A program made the position numbers and the translations under genes. DNA of 64,000 nt, from NCBI GenBank assembly GCA_964641215.1, contig CAZXKD010000001.1, positions 1 to 64,000 of the forward strand. Reading direction: 5' to 3'. This stretch comes from 13-1-40CM-70-15 sp964641215. GTDB taxonomy: Bacteria; Gemmatimonadota; Gemmatimonadetes; Gemmatimonadales; GWC2-71-9. Shown here piece by piece: positions 24,971 to 34,002 of the stretch; positions within the stretch are counted from its first letter, which is position 1, and each line of letters begins with the position of its first letter. The notes under the pieces are model-generated. The model saw only the letters and a program-made list of their open reading frames with translations. It was not told the origin of the DNA and made no database searches.

Positions 24971-26494
24971 GTGCTCCGGTTCGTCCGCGCCGGCTCCCCT
25001 CTCCTGCCCCTGACGCTCGGCCTCCTCGCCGGCCTGTACTCCTTTTGGCTCACGGCGGTCACTCCCGGGCTCGAACCGGACTCCATGTCGTATCTCGGCG
25101 CCGCCGAGTCGCTGGTGCGGCACGGGGCGCTGCGCGTACCCTGGACGCACTGGCCGGAAGCGGACAGTACCTCCCCGCTCTCGGATTTTCCCCCCGCGTT
25201 CCCGATCGCCATCGCTGTGCCGCTCGCCGCAGGCGTGCCGCAGGTGCAGGCCGCCCGCTGGGTCATGCTTCTCGGGTTCGCCGTCGCAGTCGGCGTGGTC
25301 GCCGCGCTGATCGCGGACGCGGCGGGGGTCGCGGCGGCCGTCCTGATGACGGGGCTCGTGCTCGCGACGCCGGCGGTCGTCGGCATCAACACCATCGTGA
25401 TGAGCGAGCCGCTGTTCCTGGCGGTGCTCGCGCTCATGGTGCACCAGATGGTCACGGTCCCGGAGCGAGCCTGGCGCTATGGAGTCCTGGCCGGTATCGG
25501 CGCGCTCGTCCGCTACGCCGGGGTCGCTCTGATCGGCGCCGCCGGACTGTGGGCTGGGGCGTTCGGGCGACCGGGTGACTGGCGGTCGCGGCTGCGGCGC
25601 GCCGCGGCCGCAGCCGTCCCCGGTATCGCGCTGCAGGCGCTCTGGGTGCTGCGCACGGACCTGGAAGGCGGCGATACGCCTCACACCAGCTTCGACTTCT
25701 ACGGCGGGCTGTGGCACACGGTGCGGGGCGGGCTGGGCACGGTGTGCGGGTGGCTCGTCCCGGCGGTGTCGCCGGGACCCGCGCGGAACGCCATCGCGCT
25801 CGTCATCGCCGCGTTGCTGGTCGCCCTCTGGCGGAGCGCCGTCCGCCCGCGACCGGCAGCACCCTCGGGGCCGCGCCGACTGCTCGCGGCCGTAGGACTC
25901 GTCGTCGCCTGCTACGTCGCGGTCATGGTGTACTCGCGCCTGATGGTCGGCAGGGACATTGAATTCGACGCACGCATTCTCACGCCGGTGTTCGTGCTGG
26001 CCGCCGCCGGCGTGGCGGTTGCGGTGGGCGCGTGCTGGCAGTCGTGGACCGGCGTGAGCCGGCTGGTGACCGGCGCACTGGTCGCGGGATGGCTGGCGCT
26101 GGCGCTCCGGGCCGACACCGCCGCCATCGGGGCCCAGCTCGAAGCAGGCTACGGCTACGAGGCGCCGGACTGGCAGGCCTCGGACTTCGCCCGCTGGCTG
26201 CGCAGCGAAGGGGGAGGAAAGCGCTTCCAGTTCTTCACGAACGACCCGGCGGCGGTGTTCTTCCTCACGGGCCGCCCCGCCCGCTTGCTCCCCGATGGTC
26301 TCGACGCCGAAACGGTGCGTGCGTTCGCGGACGTGATGCGGGCGCGGCACGGCGCCGTGCTCGGGTTCGAGAGCGCCTTCGATCCGGTCGCACCACCCGA
26401 ATCGCTCGCCGCACGACTCGGGCTGCGCGAGGCGATCCGCTTCGATTACGGGGTCGCCTGGATTCCCGCCGACTCCACGGAGCGGCGACCATGA
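24971..26494 (+). CDS. Polytopic membrane protein, GT-C glycosyltransferase-like
   Basis: A 507-residue protein with about ten membrane helices and a C-terminal soluble part (about 390-507). The first loop contains LEPDSMSYLGAAESLVRHG, with an Asp after helix 1, the usual catalytic position of GT-C (ArnT/PMT-like) transferases, and a proline-rich SDFPPAFPI. This pattern fits lipid-linked sugar transferases, though I cannot name a subfamily. It starts with GTG from a probable leaderless promoter and overlaps the next gene as ATGA. Confidence 0.7.
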   Translation: MLRFVRAGSPLLPLTLGLLAGLYSFWLTAVTPGLEPDSMSYLGAAESLVRHGALRVPWTHWPEADSTSPLSDFPPAFPIAIAVPLAAGVPQVQAARWVMLLGFAVAVGVVAALIADAAGVAAAVLMTGLVLATPAVVGINTIVMSEPLFLAVLALMVHQMVTVPERAWRYGVLAGIGALVRYAGVALIGAAGLWAGAFGRPGDWRSRLRRAAAAAVPGIALQALWVLRTDLEGGDTPHTSFDFYGGLWHTVRGGLGTVCGWLVPAVSPGPARNAIALVIAALLVALWRSAVRPRPAAPSGPRRLLAAVGLVVACYVAVMVYSRLMVGRDIEFDARILTPVFVLAAAGVAVAVGACWQSWTGVSRLVTGALVAGWLALALRADTAAIGAQLEAGYGYEAPDWQASDFARWLRSEGGGKRFQFFTNDPAAVFFLTGRPARLLPDGLDAETVRAFADVMRARHGAVLGFESAFDPVAPPESLAARLGLREAIRFDYGVAWIPADSTERRP

Positions 26495-27783
26495 CCGCCC
26501 CGTCGATCGCGGTGTTGCCTTTCGCCAACCTCAGCGGGGAGCCCGACAAGGACTACTTCACAGACGGCTTGGCTGAAGGAGTTGCGCATACGCTCGCGCC
26601 GCTGCGAGCCCTGCGGATCGCCGCGCACGCGTCCGGCCTCGCGTTCAAAGGCGGCACGCTCGAGCCGCGGGAGATCGCGAACCGGCTCGGCGTCGAGGCG
26701 GTGCTCGAGGGGGGAGTGCGACGCGTCGGCGACCAGCTGCAGGTGACCGTCCGGCTGGTCGGCGTGGCGGACGGAGCCGAGCGCTGGGCGTCGCGCTATG
26801 ATCGTCCTTTGACCGGCGTGTTCGCCGTCCTGGCCGAGATCGCCGCCGAGGTCGCTCGCACGCTGGGGGTGTCCGCGACGGACGCCGAGCAGCGCGCCAT
26901 GGCCCGGTCGCCGACGACCGACATCGCCGCCTACGACAGCTACCTGCAGGGGCGACAGCTCGCCCACCAGCTGCTGCGGCGCAGCCAGGATTCCGCCCGG
27001 ATGCTGTTCGAGCAGGCCGTCGCCCAGGATGCGGCGTTCGCGCGGGCTCACGCCGGGCTCGCCAACAGCCACGCGATGATGTTCCAGTACTGGGACTCGA
27101 GCGAGGCGAATGTGCAGGCCGCCGACCGCGCGAGCGGGCGGGCGGTGGAGCTCGGGCCGGACGTCGCCGACACGCACGTGGCGCGCGGGCTGGCCAGCTC
27201 GCTCGCCAAGCGCTTCGACGAGGCGCATCGGGAGTTCGCCACCGCCCTCGAGCTGCGACCCGACTGCTTCGACGCGTGCTACTTCCTGGCCCGCAGCTAT
27301 CGGGCGGAGGGCGCCATGACCGAGGCCGCCCGCTGGTTCGAGCGGGCGTGCGCGCTGCGCCCGGAGGACTACGCCACCCGGCAGCTCATGTCCAGTGTGT
27401 ACACGAGCCTCGGCCGGACCGAAGAGTCGACGGCCCTGCAGCGCAAGGCGCTGGTGCTCGCCGAGGAGCAGCTGGAGCGCAACCCCGACGACGCCCGCGC
27501 CCTCTACCTCGCCGCCGGGGCGCTGGCGACGCTGGGGGACAGCGCCCGCGCCCGCCAGTGGGCCAGGCGCGCCGTCGCCATGGATCCCGATGACTCGGCG
27601 GTCCTCTACAACGTCGCGTGCGCCTATGCGATCCTGCGCCTCACCGACTCGGCGATCGACTGTCTCGAGCAGGCGGTCGCCAATGGGTTCGGGCACTGGC
27701 AGTGGATCGAGCACGACTCCGATCTCGACTCGCTCCGCGAGCACCCCCGATTCAAGGCGCTCCTGGCACAGCAGTCGCGCTGA
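26491..27783 (+). CDS. TolB-like N-domain / TPR repeat protein
   Basis: A 430-residue protein. Residues 4-130 form the TolB amino-terminal/FlgO-like domain (IAVLPFANLSGEPDKDYFTDGLAEGV, EAVLEGGVRRVGDQLQVTVRLV) often found in CadC-like regulators, adenylate cyclases and kinases. About seven TPR-like helical pairs follow (150-425). No signal peptide or DNA-binding domain is present, so it may be a cytosolic scaffold that takes the place of the sensor half of a kinase. It is translationally coupled (ATGA) to the GT-C-like gene. The same domain forms the outer part of the kinase at 9459. Confidence 0.85.
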   Translation: MTAPSIAVLPFANLSGEPDKDYFTDGLAEGVAHTLAPLRALRIAAHASGLAFKGGTLEPREIANRLGVEAVLEGGVRRVGDQLQVTVRLVGVADGAERWASRYDRPLTGVFAVLAEIAAEVARTLGVSATDAEQRAMARSPTTDIAAYDSYLQGRQLAHQLLRRSQDSARMLFEQAVAQDAAFARAHAGLANSHAMMFQYWDSSEANVQAADRASGRAVELGPDVADTHVARGLASSLAKRFDEAHREFATALELRPDCFDACYFLARSYRAEGAMTEAARWFERACALRPEDYATRQLMSSVYTSLGRTEESTALQRKALVLAEEQLERNPDDARALYLAAGALATLGDSARARQWARRAVAMDPDDSAVLYNVACAYAILRLTDSAIDCLEQAVANGFGHWQWIEHDSDLDSLREHPRFKALLAQQSR

Positions 27784-27846
27784 CGACCGGCCCGCGCCCG
27801 CAGCGTTATTATTGCCGGTGATGTCCCCCACTCCGCAGCGCTGCTC
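27784..27846 (+). promoter_or_regulatory. Control region of the two-component operon with possible leader ORF
   Basis: TATTAT (27807-27812) is the best -10. A 12-codon frame (ATG 27821, or GTG 27818) begins 5-8 bases after it and ends at the TGA at 27857-27859, overlapping the response-regulator start at 27847. Confidence 0.35.
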
Positions 27847-28515
27847 GTGCGGGTCCTGATCGTTGAGGACGACCCCGAGCTCGGCGGCCTAGTGCGTGAC
27901 GGCCTGCGGGCCCATCGCATCGACGCCACCGTCGCAACGAGCTTCGTTGACGGCCGGGAATGCGCCGCGGCGGGCGAGTACGACGTGGTGATTCTGGACG
28001 TCCGGCTGCCAGGTGGCTCCGGCTTCGACCTGTGCCGCGAGCTGCGGCGGGCGGGCCTCACCACGCCCGTGCTCATGCTCACCGCTCTGGACGCGGTAGA
28101 CTACCGCGTGTCCGGCCTGGAGTCGGGTGCCGACGACTACCTGACGAAGCCCTTCGCCTTCCAGGAGCTCCTCGCCCGTCTCAAGGCGCTGGCCCGTCGC
28201 CGGCCAGCCGTCGTGGCGGCGCAGCACCGCTTTGCGGATCTCGAGGTGGACCTGTCGGCCCGCACGGTGCGCCGGGCCGGCAGGCCGATTTCGCTCACGG
28301 CCAAGGAATTCGCTCTGCTCGAGCTGTTCGTCCTCCACCAGGGCCGGGTGCTCGACCGGTCGACGATCACGGCCCACGTGTGGGACGACAACCACGACCC
28401 CTTCGCCAACCTCCTGGACGTGCTGGTGCGCCGGCTGCGCCGCAAGATCGACGATGACTTCGAGCCGAAGTTGATCACCACCCTCCGGGGCGCCGGGTAC
28501 CGGTTCGGTTCATGA
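27847..28515 (+). CDS. OmpR/PhoB-family response regulator
   Basis: A 222-residue transcription factor. The receiver domain (1-115) has the acidic pair in VEDDPE, the phosphoacceptor Asp of VVILDVRLPGG (about 51), and Lys of LTKPFAF. The winged-helix DNA-binding domain (about 130-220) ends RRLRRKIDDDFEPKLITTLRGAGYRFG, classic for the family. The GTG start at 27847 has no ribosome site; it may be read by coupling to the short leader frame. The stop overlaps the sensor kinase as ATGA. Possible targets are the nearby propeller, PepSY and RND genes. Confidence 0.93.
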   Translation: MRVLIVEDDPELGGLVRDGLRAHRIDATVATSFVDGRECAAAGEYDVVILDVRLPGGSGFDLCRELRRAGLTTPVLMLTALDAVDYRVSGLESGADDYLTKPFAFQELLARLKALARRRPAVVAAQHRFADLEVDLSARTVRRAGRPISLTAKEFALLELFVLHQGRVLDRSTITAHVWDDNHDPFANLLDVLVRRLRRKIDDDFEPKLITTLRGAGYRFGS

Positions 28516-29780
28516 ACCCGCTCGTCCGGCTGCGCCTGCGTCTCACCCTGTGGTACGGAGGGGTGCTCACGCTGATTCTCGCGCTGCTGGGTGGGGGCTT
28601 GTTCTTCGCCATCCGACATCAGATCTCCCGTCAACTCGACCTCTCCCTCCAGGCCGCCACGCTCGCCCTGGAGCGCGCGGCGCGCATCCGCGAGGTCGAG
28701 CGGGCGCGCGCCACGGGACCGGTGATGGACGCCGTGGACGAGCTGCACATCCCCGACCGTGAGCTGTACCTGTTCGACAGCGTGGGTCGGCCGATCAAGC
28801 CGGCCCAGGCGCCGGCTTGGATCGCGGAGGCCGCTCGCCTCGCGTCGCGCGTCGGCATCGCCGACCGCGACATTGATACGCCCCCCCCCCACGACCACCA
28901 GGTCCGGCTCCACGCCGCGCGCTTCACGGGTGGGAACGGGACCACTTATGTCGCGGCCGTGGCGGCCGACAGATTCGAGCTGGAAGACCAATACGCCTCG
29001 CTCATCGAGGCGTTCGCCGCCGCGGCGATCGTCGGCCTGCTGCTGGTGGCCGGAGGAGGCTACGTGCTGGTGCGAAAGTCCACCGCGCCGGTGGAGCGCT
29101 CGATGGATCAGATGCGCCGGTTCATGGCCGACGCGGCGCACGAGCTCCGGACGCCGATCACCATCCTTCGCACGCGGGCCGAGGTCGCGCTCGGTCAGGA
29201 GCGCGCCGCGACGCAAGACGCGGCGACGCTGCGGGCCGTCGAGCGCGAAACGGCCCGCCTGGGAGAGATCGTGGAGGATCTCTTGACCCTCGCGCGGGCC
29301 GACGCCGGCGAGCGGACCGTCAGGCATGTACCCATTTACCTGGACGACATCGCCGCGGAGGCTGTCGATGCCGTCAGGACGCTGGCGGAGCAGAAGCACG
29401 TGCAGCTGAAGGTCGGCACGTTCGAAGAAGCGAAGATCGCCGGGGACCCCGCGCTCGTGCGGGAGCTGCTGCTCATCGTGCTGGACAACGCCGTCAAGTT
29501 CACGCCCGCGGCGGGGAACGTGCGCCTCGACGTGGCCACGGCCGACGGCCGCGCCTCGGTCGCGGTCACCGATACGGGCGTCGGCATCCCGGCTGAGCAG
29601 CTGCCGCGCGTCTTCGAGCGCTTCTACCGCGGGGAGCCGGCGCGGCATGAGGCGCAAGGCGCCGGCCTCGGCCTCGCGATTGCCCGCTGGATCGCCGACG
29701 CGCACGGGGCCAGCATCGACATCACATCCACGCCGGGAGCGGGGACCACGGTAAGGGTGGGCTTCCCGGTTGCGGAGTGA
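28512..29780 (+). CDS. Membrane sensor histidine kinase (QseC/CusS type)
   Basis: A 422-residue kinase partnering the regulator before it. Two membrane helices (about 13-36 and 172-195) bracket a periplasmic sensor of ~135 residues. The dimerisation box MADAAHELRTPITILRT carries the phospho-His. The ATPase part has the N box LLLIVLDNAVKFT, G1 DTGVGIP and G2 GAGLGLAIARWI. In the sensor loop, DTPPPHDH is encoded by a 10-base C run (28881-28890), a potential slippage site. HAMP is short or absent. Confidence 0.93.
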   Translation: MNPLVRLRLRLTLWYGGVLTLILALLGGGLFFAIRHQISRQLDLSLQAATLALERAARIREVERARATGPVMDAVDELHIPDRELYLFDSVGRPIKPAQAPAWIAEAARLASRVGIADRDIDTPPPHDHQVRLHAARFTGGNGTTYVAAVAADRFELEDQYASLIEAFAAAAIVGLLLVAGGGYVLVRKSTAPVERSMDQMRRFMADAAHELRTPITILRTRAEVALGQERAATQDAATLRAVERETARLGEIVEDLLTLARADAGERTVRHVPIYLDDIAAEAVDAVRTLAEQKHVQLKVGTFEEAKIAGDPALVRELLLIVLDNAVKFTPAAGNVRLDVATADGRASVAVTDTGVGIPAEQLPRVFERFYRGEPARHEAQGAGLGLAIARWIADAHGASIDITSTPGAGTTVRVGFPVAE

Positions 29781-29901
29781 GACTCTCCGCGCACCCCTCT
29801 CACCCCTTGCTTCCCCTGGAAACCGGGAGTTACGTGATCCAGGCTGGTTCCCTGCCGCGCGGCGCAGCATCGGACCCGTTTCCAAAGGAGGAGCTGTGAA
29901 C
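29781..29901 (+). promoter_or_regulatory. Intergenic before the beta-propeller gene
   Basis: 121 bases with no gene. AAGGAGGAG (29885-29893) is a strong ribosome site; both GTG 29896 and ATG 29902 follow in frame. A TTACGTGAT patch near 29833 could be a -10. No operator like the one at 36299 is present. Confidence 0.35.
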
Positions 29902-30921
29902 ATGGTGTCCCGCCTGCTCTCCTGCACCGCCATGCTCCTGGGGGTCGGCCTTGCGCCCGGCAGCGCGCAGTCCTACCACGTCGCCAACACCTATACGCTG
30001 GGCGGCGACGGCGGATGGGATTATCTCGCCCTCGATACCGTGGGTCATCGGCTGTTCATCGCGCGTCAGAACCGCGTCATGGTCGTGGACCCCGACAACG
30101 GGAAACTGCTCGCGGAGATCCAGGGGCTGAATCGCGCCCACGGAGTCGCCTTCGCCTACGAGGCCGGCCACGGCTTCGCCACATCGGGCGGCGACAGCAG
30201 CGTGCTGATGTTCGACCTCAAGACCCTCCACGTGCTCGACCACACGACCGCCGCCCCCGACGCCGACGCCATCCTGTACGACCCGGCGACGAAACGCGTG
30301 TTCACGTTCAACGGCGACTCGCACAATGCCAGCGTGATCGATGCCACCTCCGGGAAGAAGATCGGAAGCATCGATCTCGGCGCGGGCCCTGAATTCGGCG
30401 TCTCCGGCGGAGACGGCAAGCTGTACGTGAATCTCGAGGACAAAGGCGCCGTTGCGGAAATCGACGCCGCCGCCATGAAGGTCACGCGCCAATGGTCGTT
30501 GGCGCCGTGCCAGTCCCCGACCGGCCTCGCGATCGATCGGACGCATCACCGGCTGTTCAGCGGCTGCCGTAACCAGATGATGGCCATCTCCGATGCGACC
30601 GCCGGCAAGCTGATCACCACCTTGCCGATCGGGCAGGGCGTCGATGCGTGCCGGTTCGACCCAGGGACGCAGCAGGCCTTCGCCTCCAATGGCGATGGGA
30701 CCTTGACCGTGGTGCACGAGGATTCGCCCGACAAGTTCACCGTGGTCGCCAACGTGACGACGAAGCGCGGCGCCCGGACGATGGAGGTCGACCTGAAGAC
30801 GCATCGCGTGTTCACCGCGACCGCGGACTTCGGGCCGCCGCCGGCGCATACCGCGGATCGCCCGCGCCCGCGGCCAAGCATCATGCCCGGGACGTTCGCG
30901 CTGTTGGTGCTCGATCCGTAA
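29902..30921 (+). CDS. YncE-like YVTN beta-propeller protein, secreted
   Basis: A 339-residue periplasmic seven-bladed propeller. The signal peptide (MVSRLLSCTAMLLGVGLAPGSAQS) is followed by repeated blades: LALDTVGHRLFIARQNRVMVVDPDNGK, FDLKTLHVLDHT, YDPATKRVFTFNGDSHNASVIDATSGKKIGSIDLG, and CRFDPGTQQAFASNGDGTLTVV. Such proteins bind ligands or partner proteins and rarely have catalysis. It sits between the two-component genes and the convergent RND operon, which suggests an envelope-stress or metal context. The GTG at 29896 is an equally placed alternative start. Confidence 0.85.
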   Translation: MVSRLLSCTAMLLGVGLAPGSAQSYHVANTYTLGGDGGWDYLALDTVGHRLFIARQNRVMVVDPDNGKLLAEIQGLNRAHGVAFAYEAGHGFATSGGDSSVLMFDLKTLHVLDHTTAAPDADAILYDPATKRVFTFNGDSHNASVIDATSGKKIGSIDLGAGPEFGVSGGDGKLYVNLEDKGAVAEIDAAAMKVTRQWSLAPCQSPTGLAIDRTHHRLFSGCRNQMMAISDATAGKLITTLPIGQGVDACRFDPGTQQAFASNGDGTLTVVHEDSPDKFTVVANVTTKRGARTMEVDLKTHRVFTATADFGPPPAHTADRPRPRPSIMPGTFALLVLDP

Positions 30922-30942
30922 GAAGCGGGCCGCCGCGTCGAG

Positions 30943-33900
30943 TCACCGCTGCGTTGTGTAGCTCCCTCCCCGGATGGCGACGAGCAGAATCGGCACGGCG
31001 AACAGCGTGATCGGCGTCGACAGCGCCAGCCCGCCGATCACGGCGAGCGCGAGGGGGCGCTGCAGCTCGCTCCCGGTCCCGATGCCGAGGGCGAGGGGGA
31101 GCAGGCCGAACAACGTGCACAGCGTCGTCATCAGAATGGGACGGAGCCGTACCCGCGCGGCTTCCCGGATCGCCGTCTCCAGCGGCACGCCCGCCGCCCG
31201 CATCCGCAGCCGCGTGAAGTCGAGCAGAATGATCCCGTTCTTCACGATCAGCCCGACGAGCAGGATCAGCCCCATGAGGGAGGAGACGTTCAGCGCCGTG
31301 CCCGTCACGAGCAGCAGCACGAGCGCCCCGACGAACGACACGGGAGCGACAAGCAGCACGACGAGCGGCTCCACGAACGACTCGAACTGCACCACCATCA
31401 CCGCGCACACGCTCATCACCGCGAGTCCGAGCACGAGGAGCAGCGCGCGGAAGGCATCCTGCTGGCCCGCGTACTGGCCGCCGAGCGCCACCCGCACCCC
31501 CGACGGCGGGGTATGCGCGGCGAGGACGTGGCGCACGTCCCCCATCACCCGGCCGAGCGAGCGACCGCTGACGTCCGCCGTCATCACAATCTGCTGCTGC
31601 TGGTTCTCGCGCTCGAGGGCTGCCCGGGACTCGGCCGGCGTGAACGAGGCGAGACTGCCGAGCGGCGTGGCGCGGTGCGTGCGGGTGCTGAGGACCGGCA
31701 GGGAGCGCAATCGTAACGGATCGAATCGGACCGAGTCGGGCGCGCGCACGCGCACGGCCACCGGCCGGTCTTCGGTCCGGATCTCCCCGGCGTTCACCCC
31801 GAGCAACGCCGCGCTGGCCGTGGCCCCGACGTCCGCGGGCGTCATCCCGAGACGGTCGGTCTCCGCCTGGTGCACGCTCATCAGCAGCTCGGCCGAGGGC
31901 TCGCTCACGCCGTTGTAGAGGTCCTCGAGCCCATCGATGTGCCCGAGCTCCGGAGCGAGACGCTGCGCATAGGCCTCGAGGGTATCGAGACGCTCGCCGA
32001 ACAGCTTGATCTCGACGGGTCGTGCCGCTCCAGCCAAGTCGTTGATCACGTCCGAGAGGATCTGCACGAACTCGATGCGCAGCCGCGGGGCGGCGGCCGA
32101 GGTCTTGCCTCGCACGTCGTCGATCACAGCGAAGATGTCGCGGGAGCGCGCGCTCTGCGGCACGAGCCGCGCGACGATGTCGCCGCGATTCTGCTCCGTG
32201 GCGAACAGCCCGAGCTCGGCGCCCGTGCGGCGCGACGTCCCGGAGATCTCCGGTGTCGTCGCGAGAATCCGCTCGGCGAGGCCGACCAGGCGGTTCGTCT
32301 CGTCGAGCGCCGTGCCGCCGGGGGTCCAGTAGTCCAGCACGAACGCCCCCTCGTCCATCTCCGGCAGGAAGCCCGTGACGACCAGGCGCCACAGCCCGAT
32401 CCCGACGAGCACCAGCGCCGCCGCGGTGATGGCGACCCGTCGGGGATGGTGCAGCACGGCGGCGAGGGCGCGCTCGTAGCGCGGCCCCAGCACGTCGAGC
32501 GCCCGCTGGACCCGCACGAGCGGGCCGCCCGTGACGGCGGCGACCTCATGAGCGGTGACGAACTGCTCGGCGAGGAGCGGGATGATGGTGAGCGCCAGGC
32601 CGAGCGACACCAACACGGCCACCGTCAGAGTCGTCGCCAGCGCCGCGAAGAACTGTCCCACCACCCCTTGCAGCAAGCCGAGCGGCAGGAACACGACGAC
32701 CGTGGTGATCGTGGAAGTCGTGACCGGCCAGATGAGCTCCTGGACCGCCTCCCGAATCGCGCGGAACCGATCGGGCGTGAGCGCCAGATGGCGGGCGATG
32801 TTCTCCGTGATCACGACCGCGTCGTCGATCACCAAGCCGATGGCGATCGCCATGGCGCCCAGGGTCATCAGGTTGAAGGTCTGGCCGATGAGGCTCATCA
32901 CGAACACCGTAATGGCGAGCGTCAACGGGATCGCCGCGGCGCTGATCGCGGTGATGCGTCCGTGGCGCAAGAACAGCAGGAGCACCAAGACGGCGAGCCC
33001 GGCCCCCACGAGCATCGCATCCCGCACCGCGCGAACGGCGTCGCGCACCAGCGCCGCCTGGTCGTACACGGGCTTGAGACGGACGCCCGGCGGGAGGGTG
33101 GGGCCGAGCCCGGCGACGATCGCCGCGACGCTGTCCGCGACCGCGAGCGTGTTGCCCCCGACCTGCCGCGTGACGTTGATCAACGCCGCCGGCTTGCCGT
33201 CGCCCGCGATGATCCGGACGTGGTCCTCCGTCCCCAGGCGCACAGTCGCCACGTCCCGCACTCGCAACCCGTTCTCCAACACCACCGCACCGATGTCTTC
33301 CGGGGTATGGGCCTCCTGGTTCGTCACGATCAGGTATTGCCGGTAGTCCTGCGCCACCCGGCCCACTGCCTGCACCGTGACCGCGTCCCGGATGGCGTCG
33401 GCGAGAGCGCCGTACGTCAGCCCTTGCGCCGCGAGCCGCGCTGGGTCCGCGACTACCTCGACCTCGCGGACGTCCGAGCCTTGCACGTCGACCCGCCCGA
33501 CGCCGGGGACGCGCGAGATCAGGGGCTTGATCCCGTAGCGAGCCAAGTCGTACAGCGTGGCCGGATCGCCGCCCTCGAGGTTGTACGACAGGATCGGGAA
33601 CAGCGACGGAGCCAGCCGCTCGACCTCGATGTCGAGGCCCGACGGCAGGCCGCCGGCGACCTGATTGACGCGCGCGCGCACGAGCTGGAGCGCGTAGGCC
33701 ATGTCGGTGCTCGGCGCGAAGGTGATCTGGATCTCGACCGCGCCACGAATGGAGTGCGAGCGCACCCGCGTGACTCCCGGCACCACGCTGACGGCTTCCT
33801 CGAGCGGCCGCGTGATGCTGAACACCACCTGCCGCGCCCCGAGGGTCGAGCCCTGGGCGACGAGGGTGATGCGGGAGAACTGCAGCTCGGGATAGATGGC

Positions 33901-34002
33901 GGACGGCAGCAGGAGCGCGGCCCAGAGGCCACCAACGCTGAGCAGCGCCACCACGAGATAGACGAACCGCCGTTGGCGGGAGAGGACCTCGAACAGCGTC
34001 AC
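30943..34002 (-). CDS. RND efflux pump, inner-membrane transporter
   Basis: A 1,019-residue AcrB/MexB-superfamily proton-driven exporter with 12 helices and two large periplasmic loops. The helix 4 motif GLVIDDAVVITENIARH holds the proton-relay Asp pair, and the C-terminal half shows the matching GLIVKNGIILLDFTRLR helix. The lengths of loops and the GNTLAVADSVAAIVAGLGPTLP segment are closer to HAE1/MdtB-type drug pumps than to CusA metal pumps, as the methionine relay is not evident. The GTG start overlaps the adaptor gene as GTGA. It is the last gene of a tolC-like, adaptor, pump operon. Confidence 0.94.
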   Translation of the reverse strand: MTLFEVLSRQRRFVYLVVALLSVGGLWAALLLPSAIYPELQFSRITLVAQGSTLGARQVVFSITRPLEEAVSVVPGVTRVRSHSIRGAVEIQITFAPSTDMAYALQLVRARVNQVAGGLPSGLDIEVERLAPSLFPILSYNLEGGDPATLYDLARYGIKPLISRVPGVGRVDVQGSDVREVEVVADPARLAAQGLTYGALADAIRDAVTVQAVGRVAQDYRQYLIVTNQEAHTPEDIGAVVLENGLRVRDVATVRLGTEDHVRIIAGDGKPAALINVTRQVGGNTLAVADSVAAIVAGLGPTLPPGVRLKPVYDQAALVRDAVRAVRDAMLVGAGLAVLVLLLFLRHGRITAISAAAIPLTLAITVFVMSLIGQTFNLMTLGAMAIAIGLVIDDAVVITENIARHLALTPDRFRAIREAVQELIWPVTTSTITTVVVFLPLGLLQGVVGQFFAALATTLTVAVLVSLGLALTIIPLLAEQFVTAHEVAAVTGGPLVRVQRALDVLGPRYERALAAVLHHPRRVAITAAALVLVGIGLWRLVVTGFLPEMDEGAFVLDYWTPGGTALDETNRLVGLAERILATTPEISGTSRRTGAELGLFATEQNRGDIVARLVPQSARSRDIFAVIDDVRGKTSAAAPRLRIEFVQILSDVINDLAGAARPVEIKLFGERLDTLEAYAQRLAPELGHIDGLEDLYNGVSEPSAELLMSVHQAETDRLGMTPADVGATASAALLGVNAGEIRTEDRPVAVRVRAPDSVRFDPLRLRSLPVLSTRTHRATPLGSLASFTPAESRAALERENQQQQIVMTADVSGRSLGRVMGDVRHVLAAHTPPSGVRVALGGQYAGQQDAFRALLLVLGLAVMSVCAVMVVQFESFVEPLVVLLVAPVSFVGALVLLLVTGTALNVSSLMGLILLVGLIVKNGIILLDFTRLRMRAAGVPLETAIREAARVRLRPILMTTLCTLFGLLPLALGIGTGSELQRPLALAVIGGLALSTPITLFAVPILLVAIRGGSYTTQR

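Noticed and set aside
30922..30942. Rho-independent terminator between the propeller gene and the convergent RND operon
   Set aside because: No GC hairpin followed by a T run is present here or at the other convergent ends that I examined; termination may be Rho-dependent.
30943..34002. Heavy-metal (CusA-type) classification of the RND pump
   Set aside because: The methionine relay expected for Cu/Ag pumps is not visible; family kept general.
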